A stretch of DNA of 64,000 bases from Distichodus sexfasciatus (taxonomy: Eukaryota; Chordata; Actinopteri; Characiformes; Distichodontidae): the NCBI GenBank assembly GCA_032718565.1, contig JAVGVS010000405.1, positions 238,501-302,500 on the forward strand. Direction: 5' to 3'. Both the position numbers and the translations under genes were made by a program. This document shows, in pieces, positions 11,676 to 21,406 of the stretch. The notes under the pieces are model-generated. The model made no database searches. It saw only the letters and a list, made by a program, of their open reading frames with translations, and was not told where the DNA came from. How positions within the stretch are numbered: position 1 is the stretch's first letter; every line of letters begins with the position of its first letter.

Positions 11676-11935
11676 ATAGCTAAACGTAGCTTACTAGGGT
11701 AGGGTACATATTTTTTTCTAAAACATTTCCAGGTAATTTGGGCATCTTTATGAATAATGAATTTAATGCAAATATCTGATTTGCCCCCAATCTGCGTGCA
11801 ATGTGAAATAATGTAGAAAAATAGATGAACTGCATCATGATACATCAAGATATCTCATTGCATCAAATCAAATTTTTGACATGATAATTGTAACTGAATC
11901 AAATCATGAGACCAGTGAAGGTTCACACCTCTACA
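11551..11935. mobile_element. hAT-like miniature element, partial
   Basis: The right end reads GACCAGTGAAGGTTCACACCTCTA, which is the reverse complement of the left end of the complete element at 36650-37195. The left end is missing, replaced by the gypsy element, so the gypsy copy may have landed in or beside it. Confidence 0.55.
11635..11673. repeat. (AAT)n microsatellite
   Basis: Uninterrupted AAT trinucleotide run. Confidence 0.95.
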
Positions 11936-11974
11936 AGTAGTCTGCTGATAAGTCACTTCTACTTCTTTTGGAAG

Positions 11975-12220
11975 ACAGTGTCTTTTTAAAGAATCTCGCA
12001 AAACCAGTCGCTTGTCAAAGGCAGATTTCTCCGTTTCTCACTTGGCGTGACAGAAGAAACCCGACTCCTTTGAACGTTGATATCTCAGTCATATGTCGTC
12101 TGATTCATTCGATATAGGTATCGTTTTAAAGGTTGATTTATGCCCTTTCATGACAACATGATAACTAAATTTTGCAAATTTGTGACAAGCGACTGATTTT
12201 GCCGTGCAGAGTCACATTTT
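11975..12220. mobile_element. Relic of the TGTGACCC inverted-repeat element family
   Basis: Blocks such as GGCAGATTTCTCCG, AACCCGACTCCTTTGAA, GATATCTCAGTCATATGTCG and TGACAAGCGACTG match the right half of the complete element at 40870-41519 in the same order. The left end is absent. Confidence 0.6.
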
Positions 12221-12697
12221 TGTTCACGAATGCGTCTCAGCTCATCTACACAACCCTGCCAACAGCTTGTGGGGCAGGGGAAGCTCACTTAATTAACTGC
12301 TTCTGTTTACGCCCCGTCAGCTTTGTGACATCTCTTGCCACGCAGCACGAGACTCATTACATCGTGAAAAAGATTACGACCAAACTCAGTCCAGTTCTGC
12401 ACATAAACAATGTTGAGTGCTGATGAACGAGATGTTTTCATTTGCATAATTAAAGCAATCGAAGGCATGATATGATTTCAAAAAACGAGGCAACACACAT
12501 TCAGAGCATACAGACATATTGTAACTGACATGTTGTTCCTGACTAATGTTCTGATTAACTAAAGCTGTGTGAATTCATTCCTATGGAAATGTTTAGGTCG
12601 CCCATGTTTTCTTCGAAATTTTGTATCAGATCTTTTAAAATGTACTAAAGTCCACAATGCTTATGGAGGTACAGAAAGCATGATTTGGGATTTGTGC

Positions 12698-12844
12698 ACA
12701 AGCACTGCTCCCCGGGTGCTGCCCATGTCAGCTGCACACTGCTCCTTCACAGATGGGTCAAAGGCAGAGGTCACATTTCTACTGGTACACTGTGTGCTGT
12801 GTTGTGCTGCGTTCAGAATAACAAATAATCACTTACTTATATGT
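12698..12844 (+). repeat. tRNA-derived SINE, 5'-truncated copy
   Basis: Body motifs GCACTGCTCCCCGGGTGCTG, CAGCTGCACACTGCTCCTTC, GATGGGTCAAAGGC and the tail AACAAATAATCACTTACTT match the fuller copy at 34160-34408. The tRNA-like head is missing. Confidence 0.7.
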
Positions 12845-12954
12845 TAATGTAACTTCAATGCTCAAGTGCGACCATCCTTGTAAATAGATAGTTGCTATTG
12901 ATAAGGGTGTTTGATAAAGTGTTGAGACTAGCACATTACAAAAGTATCACAATT

Positions 12955-13330
12955 CCACAGTTACCTTTTGCTGTAATGCAGTAATATGTCATTATTCATA
13001 CATTTTCAGTAATATTATACTCACTACATATTTCAGTAACATGCATTACAACACACTTTTAACATGTTTCTTTAATAACAAGCAACAAGTTACTGAAATC
13101 TGTAACAAGCATAATATATAACAAGTAATATATTTGTCACATACTTCAGTAACATGCGTTACAACACACTTTTAATGTTACTACAATATGCAACAAGTTA
13201 TTGAAATATGTAACAAGAATAATATGTAACAAGTAATTTATTTGTCACTTATTTCAGCAAAATGCTATACAACATATTTTAGTAATGTATTACAGCACAC
13301 TTTTAATCCGAAATTTAGTGCTGTTTTGGT
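12955..13330. repeat. Tandem repeat, unit about 110-128 bp
   Basis: Three successive imperfect copies share ATTTCAGTAACATGCATTAC, ACAACACACTTTTAA and AACAAGTTA...TGTAACAAG...AACAAGTAAT. Copies start near 13025, 13141 and 13250. No coding is implied. It may be the amplified inside of a miniature DNA element. Confidence 0.75.
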
Positions 13331-13475
13331 TTTATTTTAAAAATCACCAACACCGCGAGACCTATGGCAGAAGAGAAAAATTTATGATTTTAGAATGCCA
13401 AGTCTTACTTCCATTGTTATTTTGTTGAAATTAATTCAAAGAAATGCAATACAATTCAGAGACAGTAATATTGTA

Positions 13476-13690
13476 ATTCAAATTCAAATTTATTTATATA
13501 GCGCTCTTAGCAGTCATTGTCACAAAGCACTTTACATATAACCTGCCTAAACCCCACCAACAAGCATGCCTGAGGCGACAGTGGCAAGGAAAAACTTGGA
13601 AGAAACCTTGAGAGGAACCAAGACTTGGAGGAGAACTCCATCCTCCTCTGAGCGACCAGGCGCACGAACATTTAATACACAGCAAGCAAT
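13476..13690. repeat. Interspersed repeat with TTTATTTATATAGCGCT head
   Basis: AAATTTATTTATATAGCGCT, GTCACAAAGCACTTTACA, GGCAAGGAAAAACTTGGAAG and GAGAGGAACCAAGACTTGGA are the consensus blocks of a repeat common in ostariophysan fish, probably the 3' end of a LINE or a SINE built on one. It encodes nothing real. Confidence 0.6.
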
Positions 13691-14159
13691 AGTTCAAGAT
13701 GTAATGTAATGAATAAAAAAGTAGCTAGTAATCTATAATGTATTACATTATATCATTATATCACCTTGGAAGTAACTTGTCCAACACTTGATAAATGCTA
13801 TAAATGCAAATGGTTTGAAAACCTGGTTTGGCCTAAAACCTTTCGAGGAGGGTTCCAAAGTATTCCAAATCACAGAACACCCGTCTGCTCAGAATTCGAA
13901 CTAAGATCTGTAGCTTGAAGAACGTCTCTGAGACTTGGGGTTTGAGTTGAGCTTTGAGGTTGGATGCTGAATGTGAGACACAGCGCTGTATTTTTTATTT
14001 AGTATGCAGGAGGAAGTTGGAAGAATGGGCTTGATTGGATGGCTGAGGTCAGGGCAGGAGAAAAGAATAAGCTTGTTAGGGCAGATCCGCCTCTTGAATC
14101 ATGGGGGGAGAAAACGCCAACAAGCCCTTTTGACTTTGGAAATATCTGGTATGCAGATT

Positions 14160-14238
14160 AGTGGAGGGAGAGAGAGAGGGAGAAGGAGTGGGGCATATGA
14201 GGACAGAGAGAGGAGGTGGAAGAAAGATGATGACGACT

Positions 14239-14269
<31 letters not shown>

Positions 14270-14272
14270 GAA
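14160..14272. repeat. GA-rich tract
   Basis: Purine-rich stretch with clean (GA)n at about 14239-14272. The Leu/Ser-rich open frame on the - strand is a by-product. Confidence 0.8.
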
Positions 14273-14979
14273 TGCAATGCACGTAAGTCACAGTGTTTTT
14301 TGGGAGGCGATGATTTAGCGGATAATGAAATCTGTGATGATGCCTCCTGCTGCTAAGCCACCTGTTAGACTCGGCAGCGCTCAGCGACTTTACCCACAAT
14401 GCACAGCTTGCGTACTAACCCCCTCGCCCGCCTCCTGCTTTTATCGTTAGGCACACTGGAGCACGTTGCCCTAAACTAACTCATTAGTTTGCGCCGTTTT
14501 ACCCAGCCAACCTTAACCGCATTGCTCACTTTTAATGAGAAGGACGTCATCGTACCAGTCCAGTTTTACTTTTTAATACACAATAAAACTGATCTTACAT
14601 CAGTGGATTTCATCTTTACATGGATTTCATAATTTCATCTTTATAGTCTCATATGCCACCTTATGGGGTGTTTTGGTAGATAATAAGTTCTTTTTATCTT
14701 TTCCTTTTTGGGAGTTGGTGGTTGGCTTAGGTTTTTGGGGAGCTAAAAGCTTTTTTTTCATAAGACCACAAATTTCTAGCTGTGCTCAGTGGTCAGCTTT
14801 TAGCCACATAATTTGCTCTGTTTTTGGGTGGTGAACCACTATTAATCTAAAGAGGATAACAGGCTGGAATTTTGTCCTCTATAAAGCCATGAGATTTTCT
14901 AGCAAAGTGGTTGTGAGTGCCCACCACTGGCCTATTCTTAGAAGTCTGTGTGATGAGATCATAGATAATGGAACAGACT

Positions 14980-14980
<1 letters not shown>
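14273..14980. other. Non-coding, nothing recognised
   Basis: No protein-like frame, no terminal repeats. A modestly GC-richer part around 14390-14520 was checked for a promoter-like CpG cluster, but CpG is not concentrated enough to call one. Confidence 0.4.

Positions 14981-14983
<3 letters not shown>

Positions 14984-15012
<29 letters not shown>
14984..15012. repeat. (GA)n microsatellite
   Basis: Uninterrupted GA dinucleotides. Confidence 0.95.
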
Positions 15013-15013
<1 letters not shown>

Positions 15014-15168
15014 CCTTGAGCTGCAGTCCAATGGGATATTTTTGCCAAACATAAAATGTCACCTGGGTAGTGACAGTGATTAAGTGATGTGCTTGTGTTT
15101 TCTCTATCATGAAAAATGATTCCATTAGTAGAGCAGCTTCTGGCCTCTGTTGCAGAGGGATGATGATA

Positions 15169-15171
<3 letters not shown>

Positions 15172-15211
<40 letters not shown>

Positions 15212-15305
15212 CCTCCCTCTCTCTCTCTCTCTCACACACACAGACACACATGCCCACACACCCACACACACACACACACATACACACACACATACACACA
15301 CACAC
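15172..15305. repeat. Compound (CT)n-(CA)n microsatellite
   Basis: CT tract to about 15231 followed by a CA tract with a few substitutions. It produces several spurious open frames on both strands. Confidence 0.95.
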
Positions 15306-15382
15306 TTTCTCTTTTTCCTCCCGAACCCAGACAATATCATGCTTTCTTTCTTTATCAACAGCAAACTGGAATATTTATTTAA

Positions 15383-15560
15383 TTCACATTTACAACACTT
15401 CATAGACACTCTTATCCAGAGCAAATTCCATTTCCTAATTACTAGGACAGTCTTCCTGGAGCAACTTGTGATTAAGGGTCTAGCTCAGGGGCCCAGCCAG
15501 TGTTGGCAGTGCTGAAGGCTGACTTGAACACACAAGCTCTTGGTACAGTATTGACACACT
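15383..15560 (-). repeat. SINE-like repeat (second family)
   Basis: CACTCTTATCCAGAGCAAAT, TTCCTAATTACTAGGACAGT, GGTCTAGCTCAGGGGCCCA and a decayed tRNA-like end match the better copy at 48425-48605. The tRNA-like part lies on the right, so transcription would run on the - strand. Confidence 0.6.
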
Positions 15561-16350
15561 TGGTCTCCTCCATCCAATTTTTCTTTTGTGGGGCCATTTA
15601 AAGATGGAGGTCATTCAAGGTTACTTCATGCCTTAACCAGCAGTCACTTTAAAATAGCATAATATTCTTGTAATGAGTTTATTATCAGCATGCAAATAAA
15701 TACTTCTAATCTAAACAGAAGTGTACAGAGTGCTAATTATGCTAAAAAATATCTCAGTCCGGCGCCATCAAAAGGGATGCATGGTTATTATTAATATTTG
15801 TCTTAGAGAATATTTGGGTTTGTCCTGGGTGACCTTGTAAGCTGGTCTTTGGAACTGTGAATTTCTCTTTTATTCTTTTGCTGATTAACCCACCTTTTTC
15901 CTTTCTCCTCGACAATATGCAGATTGAACTCAAAAGGTCCTCAACAATGAGAAGGATTTTAGAGACAGGAGGCATGCGTAGCATATGACAATGAAGTAGT
16001 TTCAGGGCCGTGCAGAGACCTTTGGAGGGGCTGGGGGTCGAATTTTTAAAAAGGGGCGCATGGAACAAGATTTGTAAACACTGTAAGCTATATGTTTTGT
16101 AGGCATTTTTTGCACTGCAAAATTCAATAACATGATTTATACAAGAGAATACAAGAGTCTCTTCCATCACTGTCGCCAGTGCATCTCACTCCTGCACGGT
16201 GCATGCAAGAGATAGTTCACATCCATAGCTGACATCACTGATTGGTGGCAGCGAGGTATTTTAATTTACACATCAATTACTATTTCATATTAATTTTTTC
16301 ACCAATTATGAATTGAAACTTTGTTAGGAAATGTTTGCATTTGTACTAGT
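15561..16350. other. Non-coding, nothing recognised
   Basis: A 138-codon open frame on the - strand (15754-16170) has no recognisable motif and a mixed, non-domain-like composition. I do not call it a gene. Confidence 0.4.
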
Positions 16351-16351
16351 T

Positions 16352-16540
16352 GTTACACACAGTGCACCACAACCAAATGTAAAGGAGCCATGGGCAGCTG
16401 ACATGAGCAGCATCTGGGGTGCAGTGCTTGGGGATGGCACCTTGCTCACAAGTACCTCATTAGTACCTTTACCGGTGCAGGATTTGAACCTGCGACCTTG
16501 TGATCACGGCGCGAACCATTACACTACCAATAGGGTGGTG
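16352..16540 (-). repeat. tRNA-derived SINE
   Basis: On the - strand it reads a tRNA-like head, then the constant block, then a tail. The + strand shows the reverse of the B box as GGATTTGAACCTGCGACC and of the A-box side as ATTACACTACC. The body GGGGTGCAGTGCTTGGGGAT is shared with other copies. Confidence 0.75.
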
Positions 16541-16652
16541 GTGATGCAGGGATCTGAGAAATACAAACCTGCTTTTTTGTGACCATAAGTTTGGGGGTTC
16601 AAATCACAGTAGAGCAAAAAACCCTAAAACCCTAAGTTCCCTTTCGATATTT

Positions 16653-16905
16653 CACTCGTACTGTGTCGTAAGACGCTATGGGGAAAACTCCTTTTTCCTC
16701 TTCGACTAAAGCGTTTTTTTCAATCACGCAGTGCAACTGCACGCTGATTGGTTTGTCAAAGTTAACTTGATCTAACCAATCAACTGACGGCGGTAACGAG
16801 TCGGCCAATGGCCGTGCCGCTTTACCGGGTGCCGACATTTGCATGGGGCGGCGCCAACCGGCTCTATAAATGCGGCCATTTCGCCGTCAAGTTCAGATTT
16901 TTCTT
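16653..16905 (+). repeat. Left inverted terminal repeat of the DIRS-like element
   Basis: Pairs with 18471-18722 in inverted orientation at high identity. It contains a TATAAA box at 16865-16870 and ATTTGCAT at about 16836, upstream of gag, so it probably holds the element's promoter. In the right copy the TATA box reads with a change (TACAAA on the complementary strand). Confidence 0.88.
16865..16870 (+). promoter_or_regulatory. TATA box in the left DIRS-like terminal repeat
   Basis: TATAAA about 100 bp ahead of the first gag-frame ATG (16964), in a GC-rich setting. Promoter function is inferred from position. Confidence 0.45.
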
Positions 16906-16963
16906 CCTTCAGCCTTGAGAGATTGTTTTCAATGCTGAACTCTGCGACTGAACGCGTTCGCCG

Positions 16964-18302
16964 TTGATAGAGCATCGCAGCTGGAATTGGCCGTTCCCCT
17001 GCCGCTTCCGGCTTCTAAAAGAGCGTATATTTCTTAAAAAGAGCATAAACGGAATTTTTAAATGCCACGAGTGCCATCTCGAGTGTGCGCTCTGTCTGGG
17101 CAAGTCCCACGCAGACGCCGCTCTCTCCTCCGCTGATTGCCCGCACTGCGAGGCTCTTAGCATCTCAGCGCTCGCGGATAGCATTCTTTTCAGAGCGCGA
17201 CCCCGCCCCTCCCTCCCTCTCATCTATCTCCTCCCAGGGCCCTGCGAGGAAGAAACGGCGGGGAGCCTTGCCACGAGCCTCTCCCTCTCCTCTCATGGAT
17301 CCCGTCTTCTTCACCCAAGCCGACCAGCGTCCCTCAGTGGCTGCGAGTGACCTGGTTGTGTTCGGCGGGGATGAGGATGATGACGACGACAGCATCTCGC
17401 TGGCTGCCTCCGACGCAGCGGAGTTCGCGGGCTCCGAGTCTGACCCCGCCCCCCGGGCGCCGTCATCTTCACGTGGCGCCAGAAGCAGGACCGATGAGGA
17501 GCTCATCCGCGTCCTGTCTAGGGCTGTCACCAAGCTCGGGCTTGAGTGGTCTCCCCCCGAGGAGCCCTCACAAAGCAGGCTGGACGAGTGGTTTCTCCCG
17601 GGGCGCCAGCAGCCCCCCCAACAACGCTCGGCCCCCTTCTTCCCCGAAGTCCACGATGAGCTCACCAGGGCATGGCGCGCCCCTTACTCGTCGAGGCTCC
17701 GGTCTTCCTCCTCTACCGCGCTCTCCTCCATGGACGGCGCCAAGCAGAAGGGCTACGTGCACCTGCCTCCGCTAGATGAGTCCGTGGCCGCGCATCTCTA
17801 CCCGCCCTCGGCCATTGGATGGAAGGCCAAGGTGCTCGCTGGCTGTGCTTACACGGCCGCCGGCCAAGCCGCCTCGGCCCTGCATTCCATGGCCGTGTTG
17901 CAGGTGTTCCAGGTGAAGATGCTCGCCTCGGAAGGATCCGGTCTTGACGCCACTTACCTCACCGACCTGCGAAGTGCGATGGACCTGGCTCTTCGTGCCA
18001 CCAAGGCCACAGCCCAAGCCATTGGTCGCTCAATGTCGAGCTTGGTGGTTTTAGAGCGCCATCTTTGGCTGACGCTGACGGAGATGAAGGAGCCGGATAA
18101 GGTCCCGTTCCTCGATGCTCCTGTCTCTCCAGGTGGCCTCTTCGGACCGGCAGTTGAGGGTTTTGCCGAGCGCTTCACTGAGGCTCAGAAGTCGTCCCAG
18201 GCTATGCGACACTTCCTCCCGAAGCGTTCCAGCACATCGTCTGCCGCCAGTCACCCCAGGTCAGAGCCGACTCGGCAGCCCGAGTTGAGTCGCACCCCAC
18301 CA
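16964..18302 (+). pseudogene. gag of the DIRS-like element, one frame break
   Basis: Two overlapping frames together resemble the Gag of fish DIRS/Ngaro-type retrotransposons. The N-terminal part, in the frame of the ATG at 16964, has the Cys/His pattern CHECHLECALCLGKSHADAA followed by a CPHCE pair, typical of the Gag N-terminus. The rest continues in the +1-shifted frame (open from 17085), with the usual acidic linker (near 17365-17400) and the conserved block around 17780-18200, including TKATAQAIGRSMSSL and a LDAPVSPGGLFG motif. The frame change falls around 17155-17175. Past 18302 the open frame continues to 18512 through the internal complementary region, which is unlikely to be native coding. 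Intact relatives carry RT and recombinase after gag, and neither is present here. Confidence 0.8.
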
Positions 18303-18324
18303 TGGCACGGCGGGATTGTACTGG

Positions 18325-18429
18325 TTCCCCATAGCGTCTTACGACGCAGTACGAGTGAAATATCGAAAGGGAACGTACTCAGTTACTTATGTAACCTCGG
18401 TTTCCTGAGATATGGGAACGAGTACTGCG
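18325..18429 (+). repeat. Internal complementary region of the DIRS-like element
   Basis: First half is complementary to the element's left terminus (16636-16685). Second half is complementary to its right terminus (18702-18765). The junction is at 18374/18375. In DIRS-1 this segment is thought to template the joining of ends when a single-stranded circle is made. Confidence 0.85.
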
Positions 18430-18470
18430 TTCCTTGCCGTGCCATGTGCTGCACGCCTCAGATGCTTCGT

Positions 18471-18722
18471 AAGAAAAATCTGAACTTGACGGCGAAATGG
18501 CCGCATTTGTAGAGCCGGTTGGCGCCGCCCCATGCAAATGTCGGCACCCGGTAAAGCGGCACGGCCATTGGCCGACTCGTTACTGCCATCAGTTGATTGG
18601 TTAGATCAAGTTAACTTTGACAAACCAATCAGCGTACAGTTGCACTGCTTGATTGAAAAAAAGGCTTCAGTCGAAGAGGAAAAAGGAGTTTTCCCCATAG
18701 CGTCTTACGACGCAGTACTCGT
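18471..18722 (-). repeat. Right inverted terminal repeat of the DIRS-like element
   Basis: Inverted copy of 16653-16905. It is extended to 18765 by about 43 bp (CATATCTCAGGGAACCGAGG and onward) that have no partner in the left terminal repeat but are present, complemented, in 18375-18429. Confidence 0.88.
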
Positions 18723-19186
18723 TCCCATATCTCAGGGAACCGAGGTTACGTAAGTAACCGAGTATGTTTCTCTTTTGAGATTATATCTGTAATTGTCAAA
18801 TGGACAGAGGGATGCTGACAGGCATGCTGTGGTGTGAACAGATAGTAAAAGTCGATGCAAGATTTGGCCATTTTTCTTGATTCTTTTTTTTACATTTTAT
18901 AAAAGGTAGAGTGGAATTGATGTCAGCAAAGTTGTGGGATGCCAAGGGCTCTATTTGCTTTGCAGCTTATACTCCCACAACTTCTTTCCATTTTCAAAAC
19001 ACATTTGTGTGATGGATGAAGAAAAGCAAGATTTGCAGGATGCTGTTTTTGGGATGTACAGGAGGATTTGCGTTAGTGGGAGAATGTTTTACACCAGGAG
19101 AATTATTTTGCTGCTAGACTTGCTTATCATGTCATTTTCTGTTCATTGTTTAATTTATATACATATATTACATATGTGTAGTAAAT

Positions 19187-19538
19187 AAGGGCTGACCGAT
19201 TATCAGTAATGATCAACATTTTGCCTGTTATCGGTAACAGCATTTAAATATCACGATGTTAAGTGATTACCAGGTGCGTTACTGTGGTCCACTGCCGTTT
19301 CACAGTTTTATAATGTTACTAAAATGCTTATTTAACTATATTTAAATGGAAAAAGGTTAAGAATTTATAAACAATGAAGTGATTTAAATAAAGTTCTGTG
19401 TTGGTTTTTGCAAAATATTAAATTTTACATAGATTTTCTTTTTTTGCATATAGGTTCCAAATATCGGTTATTGGCCTCGTTAACTAGCAATAATCAGTAT
19501 CGATATCAGGCCGAAAAACCAATATCGATTGACCTATA
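19187..19538. mobile_element. hAT-like miniature element (old)
   Basis: The left end AGGGCTGACCGATTAT and right end ATATCGATTGACCTAT are imperfect inverted copies, and the interior repeats TATCGGTTA/TATCGATAT-like words, as in common fish non-autonomous hAT elements. No convincing target duplication. It ends just before the first srrm3 coding exon (19585). Confidence 0.5.
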
Positions 19539-19584
19539 GTGTTGATGACCTCTTAATTACGTTGTTCATATGTGTTTTCTCCAG

Positions 19585-19817
19585 AGTGCCGTGGCCATGT
19601 ACGATGGGGCCAGAGCTCCCTCCCCTGAGGGTGGCACGGACAGCGCCCTGCCCCAACCCGGAGTCCCAGCTGGCGAGGAAGAGCCCGAGGAAGAGGAAGT
19701 GACGCAGCCAGAACCGGTGCTGGTGAAGAAGGCTCACCGCGAGATCCTGGACCATGAGAGGAAGAGACGTGTTGAGCTGAAGTGCATGGAGCTACAGGAG
19801 ATGATGGAGGAACAGGG
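19585..19817 (+). CDS. srrm3: srrm3 coding exon with start codon and first half of cwf21
   Basis: The acceptor TTTTCTCCAG ends at 19584 and the donor is G|GTGAGG after 19817. The likely start is the ATG at 19597 in a good context (GCCGTGGCCATGT), giving 73 codons plus two bases (phase 2). Residues 1-40 are a Pro/Glu-rich, low-complexity leader. Residues 42-73 contain AHREILDHERKRRVELKCME, then the acidic LQEMMEEQG, the first helix of the cwf21 domain by which SRRM2/SRRM3/Cwc21 proteins contact the spliceosome (Prp8 region). The four codons before the ATG are open, so a start in an upstream exon cannot be excluded. Confidence 0.9.
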
Positions 19818-19874
19818 GTGAGGAGGAGTGTGTGAGTGTGTGTGTTGGAAACATGCATAGTGTGATGTATATCA

Positions 19875-19900
19875 TAACCCTAACCCTAACCTTAACCTCA
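19875..19900. repeat. Short telomere-like (CCCTAA)n stretch
   Basis: AACCCTAACCCTAACCTTAACC, about three and a half units, only 60 bp downstream of a srrm3 donor site. Interstitial and short. Confidence 0.7.
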
Positions 19901-20184
19901 GTAATCAAATGCACATCTTTTATCTCTTTTAGTTTCTCAAATAAAACATTCAGATTTTCTATAATGTCATGTTTTCCTCATGGAAACCTCTCAAATGTCC
20001 CCACAAAGCCATAAAAACTGATAACTGTGATTTTAGGGGACAAAAAGCCCCAAAAAGGTCTCCACAATGCATAAAAACATGTTACACACACACGTGTCCC
20101 TGGAAATACCAGGACAGATGTCTCAAGGACTTTTTGAGAGAGCCTGGCAGCAAGGAGTGACTAATCAAGTGGGGAGGATGTAAC

Positions 20185-20226
20185 CTTCCGTGAATGTGTG
20201 TGTGTGTTGGTGTGTGTGTGTGAAAG
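20185..20226. repeat. (TG)n microsatellite
   Basis: TG runs with a GTTGG interruption. Confidence 0.85.
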
Positions 20227-20554
20227 AGAGAAAGAGGGAGAACCTGCTCTGTGTGGAAAAGGACCTTCTTTGTAACTCGTGTGTACATTGACACTGCCTT
20301 ACATGACTTCCTGCCAGCGATGGGTGTGTAAAGGGTTTTAGCTCTTGCATGTCAAATTCTAGTTTTAAAATGAAAACTGTTACAGTTTTACACTGCGCAG
20401 CACATAGTTAAAGAGACAAACCACATCTCTTTGCTGATCCCTCGTTTATTAATCCCTGTAGTGCGTCCCAAACCCCTCCTCGCACGGCAGATGGTACGCT
20501 CCTCGTTAAGAATGGCTGTCAGCTTGATGGCTGAAGCTGGATGTTGGAGACGAA

Positions 20555-20626
20555 AGAGGGAGAGAGAGAGAGAGAGAGAGAGACCATCTGCTGAGCTGTT
20601 CACACACATACACACACACACACACC
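20555..20626. repeat. (GA)n and (CA)n microsatellites
   Basis: A clean GA run at about 20556-20582 and CA-rich sequence at 20600-20626. Confidence 0.85.
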
Positions 20627-20695
20627 TCTACACACTACACCACACCAAGCTCAACTCTACTCTCTTCTGTCACACTAATTGCCCTCTCCTGGTAT

Positions 20696-21042
20696 TGGGA
20701 GGGGAGGGAAGAGGGAGAGAAATAGAAGAGGGAGAGAGAGAAGAGAGAGACGAGAGAATGCGAAATAAAAAGAGAGAAAGATGAGAAATACAAAGAAAGA
20801 AAGAATGAAGTTGAAAGAGAGGATGAGAGGAAAGAGTGGACGACAGAATGAGAGAGAGAAATAGAAAGAGTAAAAAAGCGAGAGAATGAGAGAGAAAAGT
20901 GGTAAGAGAAATCGAAAGAGTACGAAAGAGAGAGAATGAGGACAACAGAATGAGAGAGAGAGGGAGGAAGGGAGGGAGAGAGAGGATGACAGAACGAGAG
21001 AGAGTCGGAGGGAGAGAAGAGAGACAGGATGAGATATTGAGG

Positions 21043-21085
<43 letters not shown>

Positions 21086-21353
21086 GAAACAGAAATAGAA
21101 AAAGTTAGAGAGCAAGAGAATGAGAGAGAAAGAGTAAGAAAGACAGGATGAGAGAGATGATAGATAAGATGAGAGATACGAGAGTGGATGACAGAATGAG
21201 AGAGAGAGAGAGAGAGAGAGAGAAAGGGAAGGAGAGGAAGAGAAAGGATGACAGAATGTGATAGAAAGAGAGTGGGATGAGAAATAGACAAAGTGAGAGA
21301 GAGTACAAGAGAAAGGAAAAGATAGGATAAGAGAGGGGAAAGAGAGAATGACA

Positions 21354-21406
<53 letters not shown>

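Larger units (their letters stand above)
16636..18765 (+). mobile_element. DIRS-like element, enzyme-less (non-autonomous)
   Basis: Inverted terminal repeats of about 252 bp (16653-16905 and 18471-18722) flank a broken gag. A 105-bp internal segment at 18325-18429 is the reverse complement of the left end (18325-18374) joined to the reverse complement of the right end (18375-18429). That is the internal complementary region diagnostic of DIRS-1-type tyrosine-recombinase retrotransposons. GTT occurs at the left border and directly after the right border (18766-18768), as in DIRS elements, which make no target duplication. Reverse transcriptase, RNase H, methylase-like and tyrosine recombinase regions are entirely missing: gag ends about 25 bp before the internal complementary region. 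It would need enzymes from a full-length relative to move. Assignment rests on architecture plus Gag likeness. Confidence 0.85.

Noticed and set aside
14847..15515. Cys/Val-, Ser/Leu- and Thr/His-rich frames
   Set aside because: Direct translations of the (CT)n-(CA)n microsatellite.
15754..16170. 138-codon frame on -
   Set aside because: No recognisable motif, no transcript-like signals, composition not domain-like.
16632..16844. 70-codon frame on - and its twin on + at 18532-18753
   Set aside because: Mirror copies arising from the inverted terminal repeats of the DIRS-like element; no separate gene.
19875..19900. Telomere-like CCCTAA units as a chromosome end or fusion site
   Set aside because: Only about three and a half units, with variants, inside an intron. 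Too short to mean more than a chance or repair-derived interstitial repeat.
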